DNA from: Sphingobacterium phlebotomi
Lineage (GTDB): Bacteria > Bacteroidota > Bacteroidia > Sphingobacteriales > Sphingobacteriaceae
Reading direction: 5' to 3'
NCBI RefSeq assembly: GCF_008180195.1
Contig: NZ_VTAV01000005.1
Coordinates: 62,001 to 126,000 of the forward strand
DNA length: 64,000 nucleotides
Shown: positions 53,438 to 62,900 of the stretch, piece after piece
Layout: every line of letters starts with the position of its first letter
How positions within the stretch are numbered: the stretch's first letter is position 1
Translations under genes and position numbers: made by a program
The notes under the pieces: model-generated
Seen by the model: the letters and a program-made list of their open reading frames with translations, nothing else
Database searches by the model: none
Told to the model about the DNA's origin: nothing

Positions 53438-53466
53438 CGGGGGAGTATTCGATGAATATTCTCCCG
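53438..53466. other. hairpin in the FecR-SusC intergenic region
   Basis: Bases 53438-53450 and 53454-53466 can form a 13-bp stem with a 3-base loop. On the plus strand all pairs form (two as G-T) and are followed by TTTTA; on the minus strand, which is the operon transcript, the same two positions become A-C mismatches. It could act as a transcript-processing or attenuating element between FecR and SusC, or end an antisense transcript. Confidence 0.5.
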
Positions 53467-53539
53467 TTTTAGGCTTGGGATTAAGGAGGAATGATTTCTT
53501 TTCTCATATAGGTATTATTGAGTTACTACGTTTTTTTGC

Positions 53540-54646
53540 CTATTGGCATTTTGATCCGGATATGAGCAGTCCGTTCTCGATCGTCTTAATCTGTCCATCG
53601 CGGATTAGTCGTACTAGACCATTCAGTGCTTCATCTAAGGTCTTCTTATTTGCCGCTAGCGTAATTTTGCATCCTGATAGCGCCGGATCAATTGTTATCT
53701 CTTTGCCATAAAACCGCTCTAATTGCTGTACGACAAGCTCCAAAGACTGGTCGTAGAATGCGAGGTCTTTGTGCATCCAGTTATTGATGTTGGAGACGTT
53801 CGTTTTACTTAATCCCGTATGTTCTCCAATACCAGCTTTTTCAAATGGTCCGAGTGCAACTGTAGGGGGGCTGAGGTGTTCGGTTTCTACTTTGGAGAGT
53901 TTGGGAGAGTGTACCTCTTGTTTGGTGTCGGACTGCGCAAGATGAAGCCATACTTCAGGTAAGGTATGTAAGCTTTTCGATACACTATTTTCATCAATCT
54001 GCATCACTTGTACTTTACCCTCGCGTACGGTAACCGACTGCTCTAATTCGGTGTCGACATTGAACGAAGTACCTAAAACTCGAATACTGAAATCTCGGGT
54101 GACCACAAAGAAGGGCCTGCTCGAATCGGGTGCTACGTCGAAGAAAGCCTCTCCACTCAGTTTGATAATGCGGTAGCCCAATGAGGTCATGTTTTTCGGA
54201 ATCTGTACGGTTGCACCGCCGTTGATGAAAATCACAGAGCCGTCAGACAGTTCTATTTTCTTCTGTTCCCCGAATGTCGTCCGCATTGTTTGCCATTCTA
54301 CGTCTGGATCTTGTGTATACATATGATTAGACCACCAGCCAATAACGAGCAAAAGTATGGTGGCGACCATTCCTCTAAACCATGCACGTTGGAGGATTGG
54401 CTTAATGGATACCACAGGAGATATTTCTTTTAGGAGACGATTTCGCATATGCTCTGAAGTGGTTTCTGGCACAATGGATGCAGCACGTAAGCTGTCGCTG
54501 AAAGACTGCTTCATATCTTCGAATAATGTTTCTTTGCCTTCTTCGCTTTTGATATATGCAGCGAGTTCCCTATGCTCGCTTTTATTTAATAGGCCGGATT
54601 TATATTTCGCTAGGAGATACTCTATCCGATCTTGGTGTTTCGCCAT
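53540..54646 (-). CDS. FecR family anti-sigma factor
   Basis: A 368-residue protein: cytoplasmic N-terminus (1-80), membrane helix (RGMVATILLLVIGWWSNHM), FecR domain (TFGEQKKIELSDGSVIFING, LSGEAFFDVA, IRVLGTSFNVDT), a linker and the C-terminal DUF4974 domain (DLAFYDQSLELVVQQLERFY). It heads the SusC/SusD/phosphatase operon. No sigma gene lies upstream; the only candidate in this locus is the convergent ECF gene at 44284. Confidence 0.91.
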   Translation of the reverse strand: MAKHQDRIEYLLAKYKSGLLNKSEHRELAAYIKSEEGKETLFEDMKQSFSDSLRAASIVPETTSEHMRNRLLKEISPVVSIKPILQRAWFRGMVATILLLVIGWWSNHMYTQDPDVEWQTMRTTFGEQKKIELSDGSVIFINGGATVQIPKNMTSLGYRIIKLSGEAFFDVAPDSSRPFFVVTRDFSIRVLGTSFNVDTELEQSVTVREGKVQVMQIDENSVSKSLHTLPEVWLHLAQSDTKQEVHSPKLSKVETEHLSPPTVALGPFEKAGIGEHTGLSKTNVSNINNWMHKDLAFYDQSLELVVQQLERFYGKEITIDPALSGCKITLAANKKTLDEALNGLVRLIRDGQIKTIENGLLISGSKCQ

Positions 54647-54766
54647 CGTGATCGTATTTTGACTGTCCGTTTACTAGTATATATCCAAAAATCACAAGAC
54701 CGGGGGGATCATGTAAGTTATTTTTTGTTCATATTTCGTACTTTGTAAAAAATATGAACAAATTCC

Positions 54767-54898
54767 ATGAATGACTCTTCTTATTTCATTGTCGCGAATA
54801 AGATATCCGAGAATATGCGGGCACCAGCCTTGCTAAAAGAGGATCATCCGAAGTTATACCGTATGTTGGATCATATCTATGGTGGATCGGAAGTCTAA
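54767..54898 (+). CDS. 43-residue small protein, founder of a dispersed repeat
   Basis: From ATG 54767 the product is MNDSSYFIVANKISENMRAP, then ALLKEDHPKLYRMLDHIYGG and SEV. The composition is protein-like, with a predicted helix in the second half. A remnant of its last 11 codons, with one silent change, lies at 21187-21222. It could also be the C-terminal piece of a larger lost gene, but it has its own start. No Shine-Dalgarno is visible. Family not recognised. Confidence 0.45.
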   Translation: MNDSSYFIVANKISENMRAPALLKEDHPKLYRMLDHIYGGSEV

Positions 54899-54965
54899 CG
54901 GAAGATATTGGGGAGTTACTTGTATACCACTAAAGTACGGTGATGGTTGTCTCGCAAAGACAAAA

Positions 54966-54992
54966 AAAGCCCAGCGTATAACCCTGGGCTTT
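54966..54992 (-). terminator. terminator of the TlpA-containing SUS operon
   Basis: AAAGCCCAG (54966-54974) pairs with CTGGGCTTT (54984-54992) around a 9-base loop. On the minus strand the stem is followed by a T-run (complement of 54962-54968). It lies 24 bases after the TlpA stop at 55016. Confidence 0.8.
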
Positions 54993-55015
54993 CTTTCTAT
55001 GTATAATTACTGATC

Positions 55016-56158
55016 TTAAAGTGCAAATATTTTTGCGAGCTCTTCTTCTACTTTTTCGCCGCGAAGGTTGACGGCTACAATAGTTCCGGTGGGATCAATC
55101 AAATAGTTTTGCGGGATGCCGCGTACACCATACAACACAGCAGCTTCGTTGCTCCAGCCTTTTAGATCGGCCACGTGTATCCACGGTAAACCATCCTGTT
55201 CGATGGCTTTTAGCCAAGCAGCCTTACCTTTGCTGTCGTCCAGGGAGACGCCCATAATTTCCAATCCTTTGGCATGGTATTTTTCGTAAGCTTTCACCAG
55301 ATGCGGGTTTTCCGCACGGCAAGGTGCACACCAGCTAGCCCAAAAATCAATCAACAGGTACTTGCCCAAGAAATCGGAGGCTTTGATCACCTTGCCGTTT
55401 ACATCCGGTTGGGCAAAATCAGGTGCTTTCGCACCAACCTTAATGGTTTTATCGGCTAATATCCTCGCCTCTAGTTCCCGTGCAGCGCTCAATTGTCTTA
55501 CTTCTTTTGACAGCTTTTGGAATACCGGTTCTATTTCGGAGAGTTTTCTTTTGTTGGCCACATCTTTCAGCGCGTCGATCGAAAAGATAGATTGGGGATT
55601 GTTTTTGGCAAACGTAAATTCTTTTTCGCGCCGCTGATCAAACTTGGCGTCGTATTTTTTTCGTATTGCTAAATACTGCGCGTCTTTATCGGGTGCATTT
55701 TGATCTACGCCGGAAAACTCCTTATTGGCCGCGTCGATGATATCCATAAACCCGCCGCCGATTTCTTTTTCGTAGGCGGTGTACGCCTCGTGTGTGGCGG
55801 ACCCTGTAATGTTGGCTGTCCGCAATGAATCTGTAATCGCCATCTTATAGGTTTCGTTTGCGAGATAGAAGTAAAGCCGATCACCATCGTTCTGGACCAT
55901 CATCTTCCCTTTACCTTCAGGGTCAAATACCATACGCGAATAGTTGGGTTCATTTACCACCCCACTAAAGGAAAAGGTACCATTTTGGATGGTTGCCGAG
56001 TCAGCTATGCTAAGGCCATCCTGCGTGTAGTCGAGGTAGACTTTTTTTCCGTCGAAATTTTGTGGCGCCGTGCCTTGCAGTTGGAATCCATTCTCTTGCG
56101 CCTGTATAGCAAGCGGAGAGAGGAGTACTAACGCTGCTGTTAATTTTAAGATATCCAT
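55016..56158 (-). CDS. TlpA family thiol-disulfide protein of a SUS operon
   Basis: A 380-residue exported protein. The signal peptide (LTAALVLLSPLAIQAQ) is followed by a DUF4369-like N-terminal domain (residues 25-120), a helical linker and a C-terminal thioredoxin domain with WCAPC (C277, C280) and the cis-proline GIPQNY near 349. It is the last gene of the FecR/SusC/SusD/DUF4843/PKD operon. Such TlpA-like proteins are common at the ends of SUS operons; they may reduce the ligand or keep the lipoproteins in the right redox state. Confidence 0.9.
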   Translation of the reverse strand: MDILKLTAALVLLSPLAIQAQENGFQLQGTAPQNFDGKKVYLDYTQDGLSIADSATIQNGTFSFSGVVNEPNYSRMVFDPEGKGKMMVQNDGDRLYFYLANETYKMAITDSLRTANITGSATHEAYTAYEKEIGGGFMDIIDAANKEFSGVDQNAPDKDAQYLAIRKKYDAKFDQRREKEFTFAKNNPQSIFSIDALKDVANKRKLSEIEPVFQKLSKEVRQLSAARELEARILADKTIKVGAKAPDFAQPDVNGKVIKASDFLGKYLLIDFWASWCAPCRAENPHLVKAYEKYHAKGLEIMGVSLDDSKGKAAWLKAIEQDGLPWIHVADLKGWSNEAAVLYGVRGIPQNYLIDPTGTIVAVNLRGEKVEEELAKIFAL

Positions 56159-56186
56159 ATATATTGTTTTAGTATTTTTTGTTTAC

Positions 56187-57638
56187 TTATTTTCTCCAAA
56201 CCATATCTACTGGTTGCCCGGGTATACCCTCTATTTTTCCTTGGATATTCCCATTCTGGCCAACTTGGATGTCGAGGTAATACACGCTGTTGCCTGATCC
56301 AGCGAGGAGGGTGTTTTCGTCGTCATCAAGCTTTAGCATCGTAACCGGACTGGTAAGGCTTGCTTCCAGTTCGAGAATCTGCTCGTTCAGCGGATTGTAG
56401 CGATATATTTTGTTTCCAGCGGCAATATATATATAGCCTGTTTTAGTAGCCACTAATTTCGTGTCGGCATGCATCCATTCTTGACGCGCAAAAAGACGCT
56501 TATGAAGTGGTCTGAACGTGAATGGGTTTGTATGGAAGGCGGCCGTAAATTTTAGTTCGTATACCTGTCCATCGGCATCTCGCATATAGGCATAAGTATC
56601 GGCACTGTTGATCTGCACGATCTGTACCAAATCCAGTCCGACAGCGTGCGGATCAAAAGCGTCTATCGTATTGTCCACGGCGTATTGTGTGCCAAAATAA
56701 ACGGGACCTGCCTGCACAGCGAGGCGTACAAATTGACCCTTATCTTTTTCGTAGGCAATCATACTGACGTTGTTGCTGATGGTCGTCAATATAAATTGTG
56801 GCGCTAACATATAGTTTCCGACAGCGTAAGCACCAAACATTCCGTAAAGATCGTTCTGATCCCACGTGGTGGTCGTACCCCCATAAAGTTTACCGTTTAT
56901 GGTACCCATGAGTACGCCTTGAAGATGGTTTTTAAGTGAACCGACTTCAATAACTTCTGGCGGGAGAAAGAAATTGTCGTGCAAGGTGCCCGGCTTGGTC
57001 GTTTCTTTTTGCAGATCATTTACGTTGAGCCGTACACCGCCATTTTTTGTAATAACCCAGTAGGCCAAGGGGAGCCCGCCACTATTCATGTTTCGGAGAT
57101 AATGGATGTGTAGGGGATCGTTTGGCAATTGTTCATTGTTTATGGCTTCGTATACGTTGGGCTGCACGGTACTATCTGGTCTGATAAACGATAGTTTTGC
57201 GATACCGGCTTCTTCGCTCAGAACGAGTGATCCTTGTGAAAATTCGGTTACACCTTGGATAAAAAAGTTATGAAAATACTTCATGCCATTTTGGGTATTG
57301 GTAACCGTTAGCCTTGCGCGGTAACGCTTCGCTTGCAAACCGAATACAATACGTAGATCATTCCCTTCATAACGGTTGTGTTCGGGGAATATTTCCTCCG
57401 GTACATATAGCCGCCAATCACATTCAAGATGTTCGGAAGAAATGCCGGTAATGTGGGGCGTGATGATTAAACTGTCGCCCACGATGGCACGATACAGGGT
57501 ATCCAGACCTGTTACCTCGGGCTCAATCGGCATATCGATTTCATAGTTGCCTTTATCTTTATGGCAACTGGATATACAGCCCAAAACTATTGCTACGCAC
57601 GCAATAGCATATATTTTTAGTGTTTTTATTTTATACAT
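56187..57638 (-). CDS. PKD-like family lipoprotein
   Basis: A 483-residue lipoprotein. Met at 57638 follows GGAGG at a 9-base spacing, which decides the start over 57665. The signal is YAIACVAIVLGCISSCHKDK. An N-terminal PKD-like domain (EPEVTGLDTLYRAIVGDSLI, YRARLTVTNTQNGMKYFHNF) is followed by a repetitive beta-propeller-like part. Proteins of this type lie beside DUF4843 and SusD genes in Bacteroidota and are likely surface ligand binders. Confidence 0.8.
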   Translation of the reverse strand: MYKIKTLKIYAIACVAIVLGCISSCHKDKGNYEIDMPIEPEVTGLDTLYRAIVGDSLIITPHITGISSEHLECDWRLYVPEEIFPEHNRYEGNDLRIVFGLQAKRYRARLTVTNTQNGMKYFHNFFIQGVTEFSQGSLVLSEEAGIAKLSFIRPDSTVQPNVYEAINNEQLPNDPLHIHYLRNMNSGGLPLAYWVITKNGGVRLNVNDLQKETTKPGTLHDNFFLPPEVIEVGSLKNHLQGVLMGTINGKLYGGTTTTWDQNDLYGMFGAYAVGNYMLAPQFILTTISNNVSMIAYEKDKGQFVRLAVQAGPVYFGTQYAVDNTIDAFDPHAVGLDLVQIVQINSADTYAYMRDADGQVYELKFTAAFHTNPFTFRPLHKRLFARQEWMHADTKLVATKTGYIYIAAGNKIYRYNPLNEQILELEASLTSPVTMLKLDDDENTLLAGSGNSVYYLDIQVGQNGNIQGKIEGIPGQPVDMVWRK

Positions 57639-57639
57639 T

Positions 57640-58449
57640 TTATCGAACCTCCATTCCGTTTTCATCTATAAATGTGTACTGACCGGTGCCGCTATTTCGT
57701 TTTAACAAGGTTATCCGGGCGGGATTATCTTGATGATAAAAATGATAGGTGGCTCCGTTATCTGCTGTGGTCAATAGGTATCCTTTTTCTGGATTGTCCG
57801 CTACCCAAGCAAACGGGTCGTTGAGCATCATCGTTAGCATATCCCTAAAGTAAAGGTTTCGTGGAGCGTCTGTGCCCTCCATCGTTAAGCTGCGCTGCTC
57901 GGTTACTAAGTAAAAGAGCTCATGCTTGACGCGGGAATAGCTGCCAAGCCACATATTCCACCATGCAGGTTGTTCCAGTCGGGCGGATAGGATAACCTTG
58001 GCCCGGATCCGTTGTTGGTTTTCGATACCGAGGTCGTCTGTGCCCTGTAATTTAAGAATAAGCGATACGGATTTTTCTTCTAGGTCTGGATGGTTGTACA
58101 CGATGATCGGTAAACTATCGCGGCCATTATTCCCCGGCATTGGGTACAATGGCTCCAGCGGTTTATAATGTTGGTCGACTACGGCAGTCGAAGAATCCTG
58201 ATCGACGTAAGCCTTATAATGTCGGTCATCCGGGGCGCGATGGCCAATAATCTGCACAGGAATATAGATGGTGTCCTCGGTTTTGCTCATATCGTATGCA
58301 AAGGTGAATATCATACTGTCCCGTAAGGCTGAATCCAAACTGAAATAGATGTTTGGACGGTGATTATACGTTTCTAATGGTGTCTTCTGGCAGGAGAATA
58401 ATAGTAGCAGACTGAACCAGACTATAAATAGCGCTTTGATATTTTTCAT
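57640..58449 (-). CDS. DUF4843 domain lipoprotein
   Basis: A 269-residue lipoprotein from ATG 58449 (signal LFIVWFSLLLLFSCQK). The pattern RPNIYFSLDSALRDSMIFTF, then TIYIPVQIIGHRAPDDRHYK and VVDQHYKPLEP, is that of DUF4843. The stop is 1 base before the start of the PKD-like gene. Likely an outer-membrane accessory of the SusC/SusD pair; no enzyme motif. Confidence 0.85.
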   Translation of the reverse strand: MKNIKALFIVWFSLLLLFSCQKTPLETYNHRPNIYFSLDSALRDSMIFTFAYDMSKTEDTIYIPVQIIGHRAPDDRHYKAYVDQDSSTAVVDQHYKPLEPLYPMPGNNGRDSLPIIVYNHPDLEEKSVSLILKLQGTDDLGIENQQRIRAKVILSARLEQPAWWNMWLGSYSRVKHELFYLVTEQRSLTMEGTDAPRNLYFRDMLTMMLNDPFAWVADNPEKGYLLTTADNGATYHFYHQDNPARITLLKRNSGTGQYTFIDENGMEVR

Positions 58450-58462
58450 AAAGTGAAGGGGT

Positions 58463-59956
58463 TTAACGCTGTCCATAAATAATTTCATCGTTCGGCAGGG
58501 GCCATACAAAGATCTGCTGGCTTGCTGGTATAGTTTCTCCTCTTAGGCCGATAATCGGCGCATGGAGCCTTTTGTAGGCATAAAAAAGTTGCCCTTCGGC
58601 AAACATTTCTTTTCGGTATTCTTTTAATAATTCCGTTTGAAATTCAGCGAGGCTCGTGACTTGTAGCTTTTCATCAATTCCTCGATTATTACGCACCTCA
58701 TCGAAGTATTCCAATGCTCTTGTCGAATTTGTTTCGAACATACATTCGGCTGCGATGTAGTACATCTCACTTAGCCGAATGGCGGGGGCTACCATGTAAT
58801 GGAGATTGGCAATAAAGGTGTCGCCAAGCGGATTTCTCCTGTATTTTATAACGGTCGAAAAGAAGGAATTGTTGGCACTGGCGATAGCAAACCACTGGGT
58901 ATACCGCCTATCTCCACTGATATCGGAGGTTTCGTATATAGTTTGGGCATCGGTGTTCTCTAAATACATACCATGCTGGGTCGCCGTAAACCAATTGCTG
59001 TTCAGTGCGTTGTTCAAGGTGGGTGTATACCAGCTGAAAAGCAATTCCTTATAGAGTATGCGATCTTTCTTATCGTCGGCGACGGCTAGGAAATCCGTAG
59101 CGTTTGTCCATGGGAATTTTTGTGCGTTGATAATGATCAGGGCATTTTCCAAGGCCTTTTCTTTGTCGTCTTTATAGAGATAAACACGTGCCAATGCGCC
59201 ACAAACTGCGTAATAGTTGAGGCGGTGTCTTCTGTTCTGTAAAAAGAGATCCGGGCTGTGGAGCTCCGTATGCTGTAAGGTATCGCTCACGGTGGGGTAA
59301 TTGATGATATAGGCGGCCGAACGGATGGGATCATCGACAAGCAATTCTTTTGCAAGCTCTAGATCGTTGACAATGGAATCCAAAGCGCCACGGACGGAGG
59401 TCATCGGGGTCGTTCTGTTGGAATAAGAAGTGACGTAGGGGATGGCTTCCGCCTCGGGCGCTATTTTGTATGCAGGGGCAAACATGCGCAACGCATCAAA
59501 GTGTAGGTATCCTCTTAATGCTAGGGATTCGCCTTTGACGATGTGGTAATTATTCCCCGTAAAAAGACGTTGTTGGTTATCGATCTCTTCCAATATCAAA
59601 TTTGCATTGACGATGCCGTTATAGAGTCCGACCCAGATCGAATCTTTTCTTCGGATGAAGTCGGCATCGTTATAGCGATAGTTCTTTGTGGGTAGGTACT
59701 TATAGTTATCTGCAGACGAGATCTGGTAGTTCTGGACCAAGACTTCGGGCGTACCTACCGTAAGCTCCCGTCCGTACAGATCGGTCTTTGAACAACGGGT
59801 ATAAATGCCGAGAAGCGCTTCTTTGAAACCTTCTTCGGTCGAAAATAATATCGATCGATCGATTTCACTCTCCGGTTGGATATCGAGCCACTTCGAACAA
59901 GAGGCCAACCCGAAAGTGGATAGTAGTAGTAGTATGTATATAATCGTGTTTTTCAT
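58463..59956 (-). CDS. RagB/SusD family outer-membrane lipoprotein
   Basis: A 497-residue lipoprotein with lipobox LASC at the start (IYILLLLSTFGLASCSKWLD). KGESLALRGYLHFDALRMFA and LSEMYYIAAECMFETNSTRA plus LKEYRKEMFAEGQLFYAYKR are family hallmarks. It pairs with the SusC encoded 43 bases upstream and precedes DUF4843 and PKD-like genes. Confidence 0.91.
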   Translation of the reverse strand: MKNTIIYILLLLSTFGLASCSKWLDIQPESEIDRSILFSTEEGFKEALLGIYTRCSKTDLYGRELTVGTPEVLVQNYQISSADNYKYLPTKNYRYNDADFIRRKDSIWVGLYNGIVNANLILEEIDNQQRLFTGNNYHIVKGESLALRGYLHFDALRMFAPAYKIAPEAEAIPYVTSYSNRTTPMTSVRGALDSIVNDLELAKELLVDDPIRSAAYIINYPTVSDTLQHTELHSPDLFLQNRRHRLNYYAVCGALARVYLYKDDKEKALENALIIINAQKFPWTNATDFLAVADDKKDRILYKELLFSWYTPTLNNALNSNWFTATQHGMYLENTDAQTIYETSDISGDRRYTQWFAIASANNSFFSTVIKYRRNPLGDTFIANLHYMVAPAIRLSEMYYIAAECMFETNSTRALEYFDEVRNNRGIDEKLQVTSLAEFQTELLKEYRKEMFAEGQLFYAYKRLHAPIIGLRGETIPASQQIFVWPLPNDEIIYGQR

Positions 59957-59999
59957 CTAATTATCTATTTGTATTCGCCTAGGTGGAAAAAATCATGAA

Positions 60000-62900
60000 T
60001 TATAAAGATGCCTGTAAACTAAAACTGATACTCCGGGCAAATGGATAATTTATCCCGCGTTCTACCTCCACAGAGGAAAAGCGGAGTAGATCGTTGGCGG
60101 TAAGGCCTATACGAAGATTGCTGAGAGACATTTTTTTGACCAGAGAATGCTGCAATTCATAGGATAGGAAAACGGATTGCAGTGTTAATAAATTATCGGG
60201 CATCACAAACCGGGATGATACCTCTGTTTGCCCTTGGTCTTGGATGCTCTTAAAAAACGTAACATCTCCAGGTGCTCGCCATTTTTCTTCTAGCACGCGT
60301 CTATCCACGTTGTAACGCGGGTCGGCATTTTCTACCCGGTCTACGAGAGTTTGGTTATACATTTCGCCTCCCAACCGGGCTTGGAAAAAGACAACGGCCA
60401 TGAACTGTTTATAACGAAACGTTCCGCCAAAGGACCCTTCGATCTTGGGCGTAGCGACGCCCACCACGTCGATATCGCGGGGATCCCAGACATAGGATAA
60501 ACTGCCGTCCCGCTTCACGAACACTTCCCGGCCGTTTTCCGGGTCAATACCTAAAGACGGCGCAGCGTAAATGGCGTCTACAGATTGTCCTTCTTTAAAA
60601 CGCAGCAGCGGGACACCTCTCAGATCATCGGTTTGCTGTGCGTCGTCTACACGATCGTTGTAACCGTTCAGTGCATTGGAAATACGTACGATCTTGTTGG
60701 TGTTGTGCACCAGATTTGCCATGAAGCTGACGGTCCAATCTGTGTTCTTGACCGCTATCAGGTTTGTGTTGATTTCGACACCCTTGTTTTCGATGTCGCC
60801 TAAGTTCTCTTTGTAGGACACAAACCCTGTCGAGGTGGGCAGGCTGATGTCGGATAGGAGATCGTTTGTTTTGCGATAATAAAAGCGCGGGGAAAGCATA
60901 ATGCGATCGTTAAAAAGCCCCATGTCGAATCCGATATCCGTATTCTGTGTTTTTTGCCAGGACAGGTTCTCATTGCCATAGTTGTTGACGATGGCCCCGA
61001 TTCCCGAAGAGTACCAATTTCCCTGTTCGTAGGTATAGGTCGTGCGCGACATATAGGGTGAAAATTGGACGGATCCTGTCAAACCTGTGGTGGCGCGTAA
61101 CCGCAATTGGTTGATCACCGGATTATTAAACCAGCTTTCATTATGTATATTCCATCCTGCACCGATAGACCAGAAAGGTGCTACGCGGTTATTACTGCCA
61201 AATTTAGACGAGCCATCGGCACGCACGGTAGCGTCTAATAGGTACCTGTTGTCGAAAGAGTAGTTGGTACTCATAAAAGCACCAAACAAGCGCGAAGCTA
61301 TGTAATTGCTGGAAGGACTGGCATTTTCCGCATATCCTCTGGCAAATCCAATGCTCGTAAAGCGATCATTCGGAAATCCAATAGCGGTAAAGGATCGCTC
61401 ATCCAGATTTTCGGTACGTATATTGGTGCCGGCAACCACATTGAAATCGTTCTTCCCAATCCGTTTTAACCAATTTAGGCGTATATTGGCATCCCAATAT
61501 AACTCGTTATTTGAGTAGCTCGTATAACTGCCTTTTTCATTGGTTCTTTCCGTAGTGTAATTGAAAAATTGATTTGCCATAGGCGATCGGAAATCGTCTC
61601 CGGTATGCATGCGTTTCATTAAACTTACCTGTCCCCGAAGCCTTAATCCGCCTCCCAGATCAAAATCGCCAGAAAGATTATTCATCACTTCGGTGTATCC
61701 TAACGTTTCGAAACTATTTAGGGTTGCATTATAAAGTGGATTGAGTACATACTCGTTGGTGCCTTGCCCTGATGCGGCTACCCGTCGCCAGGTATCTACG
61801 CGTTGGATAATATTGCCATTGTCGTCGGCCATCCGGTAATAGGGGTTCATACGAGCATATTGAGAAAAACTTCCGTAGGGGGATTCATTGCCTTTCACGA
61901 CGGTGATCGCGAGTTCATTCTGAAATCGGATCTTGTTTTTTAGGTTGTAGCTGAAATTCAGGCCGCCCGAGTATTGATTACGGTCGGAACCTTTCATTAC
62001 GCCCGGTCTGGTCTGGTAACGCATGTCTACACCGTAGCGAAACACGGGGGAACCGCCTTCTAAAAAGAGTCCGTGCCGTTGCCCGATAGCTGTCCGAACG
62101 GGCTGTGACAGCCAGTATGTGTCAACGCCACCTAATACATTGGCACGTTTTTGATAATAAAGTTCGTCCAGTGATTCTTGGGGCTGGCGTTGTAACGTGC
62201 CATCAAATAAGCCTGCTAATCGTTCATACTCCAGTTTTTCGGTGGCGTTGAGGAGATTGTATTCGGATAGATCGGGCATATTGACATTGGTCTCGTGGGT
62301 ATAGGAAACACGGAGTTTGCCTTCTTTTGGTGCTTTCGTGGTAATCACCATCACACCGTTAGCAGCTCTCGAACCGTAGATAGCAGTCGCGGCAGCGTCT
62401 TTTAGTAATGTTACGGTTTCGATTCTGGTCATGTCCAGGTCAAGTACTTTTTGCACATTGACTTCATAACCGTCTAGGATAAAGGCAGGCATATTGGTCG
62501 TTCCGGTGACATTATCCCGCCGCAATATTTCTCCGCTTCCGCTAGGAAGTGATGAAGCACCGCGGACATTAATGTTTGGTAGCGCATTGGGATTCGACCC
62601 TGCGAGATTATTGTCTAATAATTTGAAAGAGGGGTCAAAGACCTGTACAGCCTGTAGCAGATTCTGCGGGTTTACCTGTCGCAGCTCTTCACCGCTTTTG
62701 GTAATGGCTGTTCCGGTGTAGGAGTCTCTTTTGATGACTTGATATCCCGTGACGACGACTTCCTCTACATGGGCGATTTCTTCCTTTAGCTGGATCGTAT
62801 ACGATAATTTATTTTCCTGCACGGCAAGTGTTACGGATAGGTATCCAACCATCGTTACACTAAAAGATTGTCCGGGAAGGACATCCGTTAAGATAAAACG

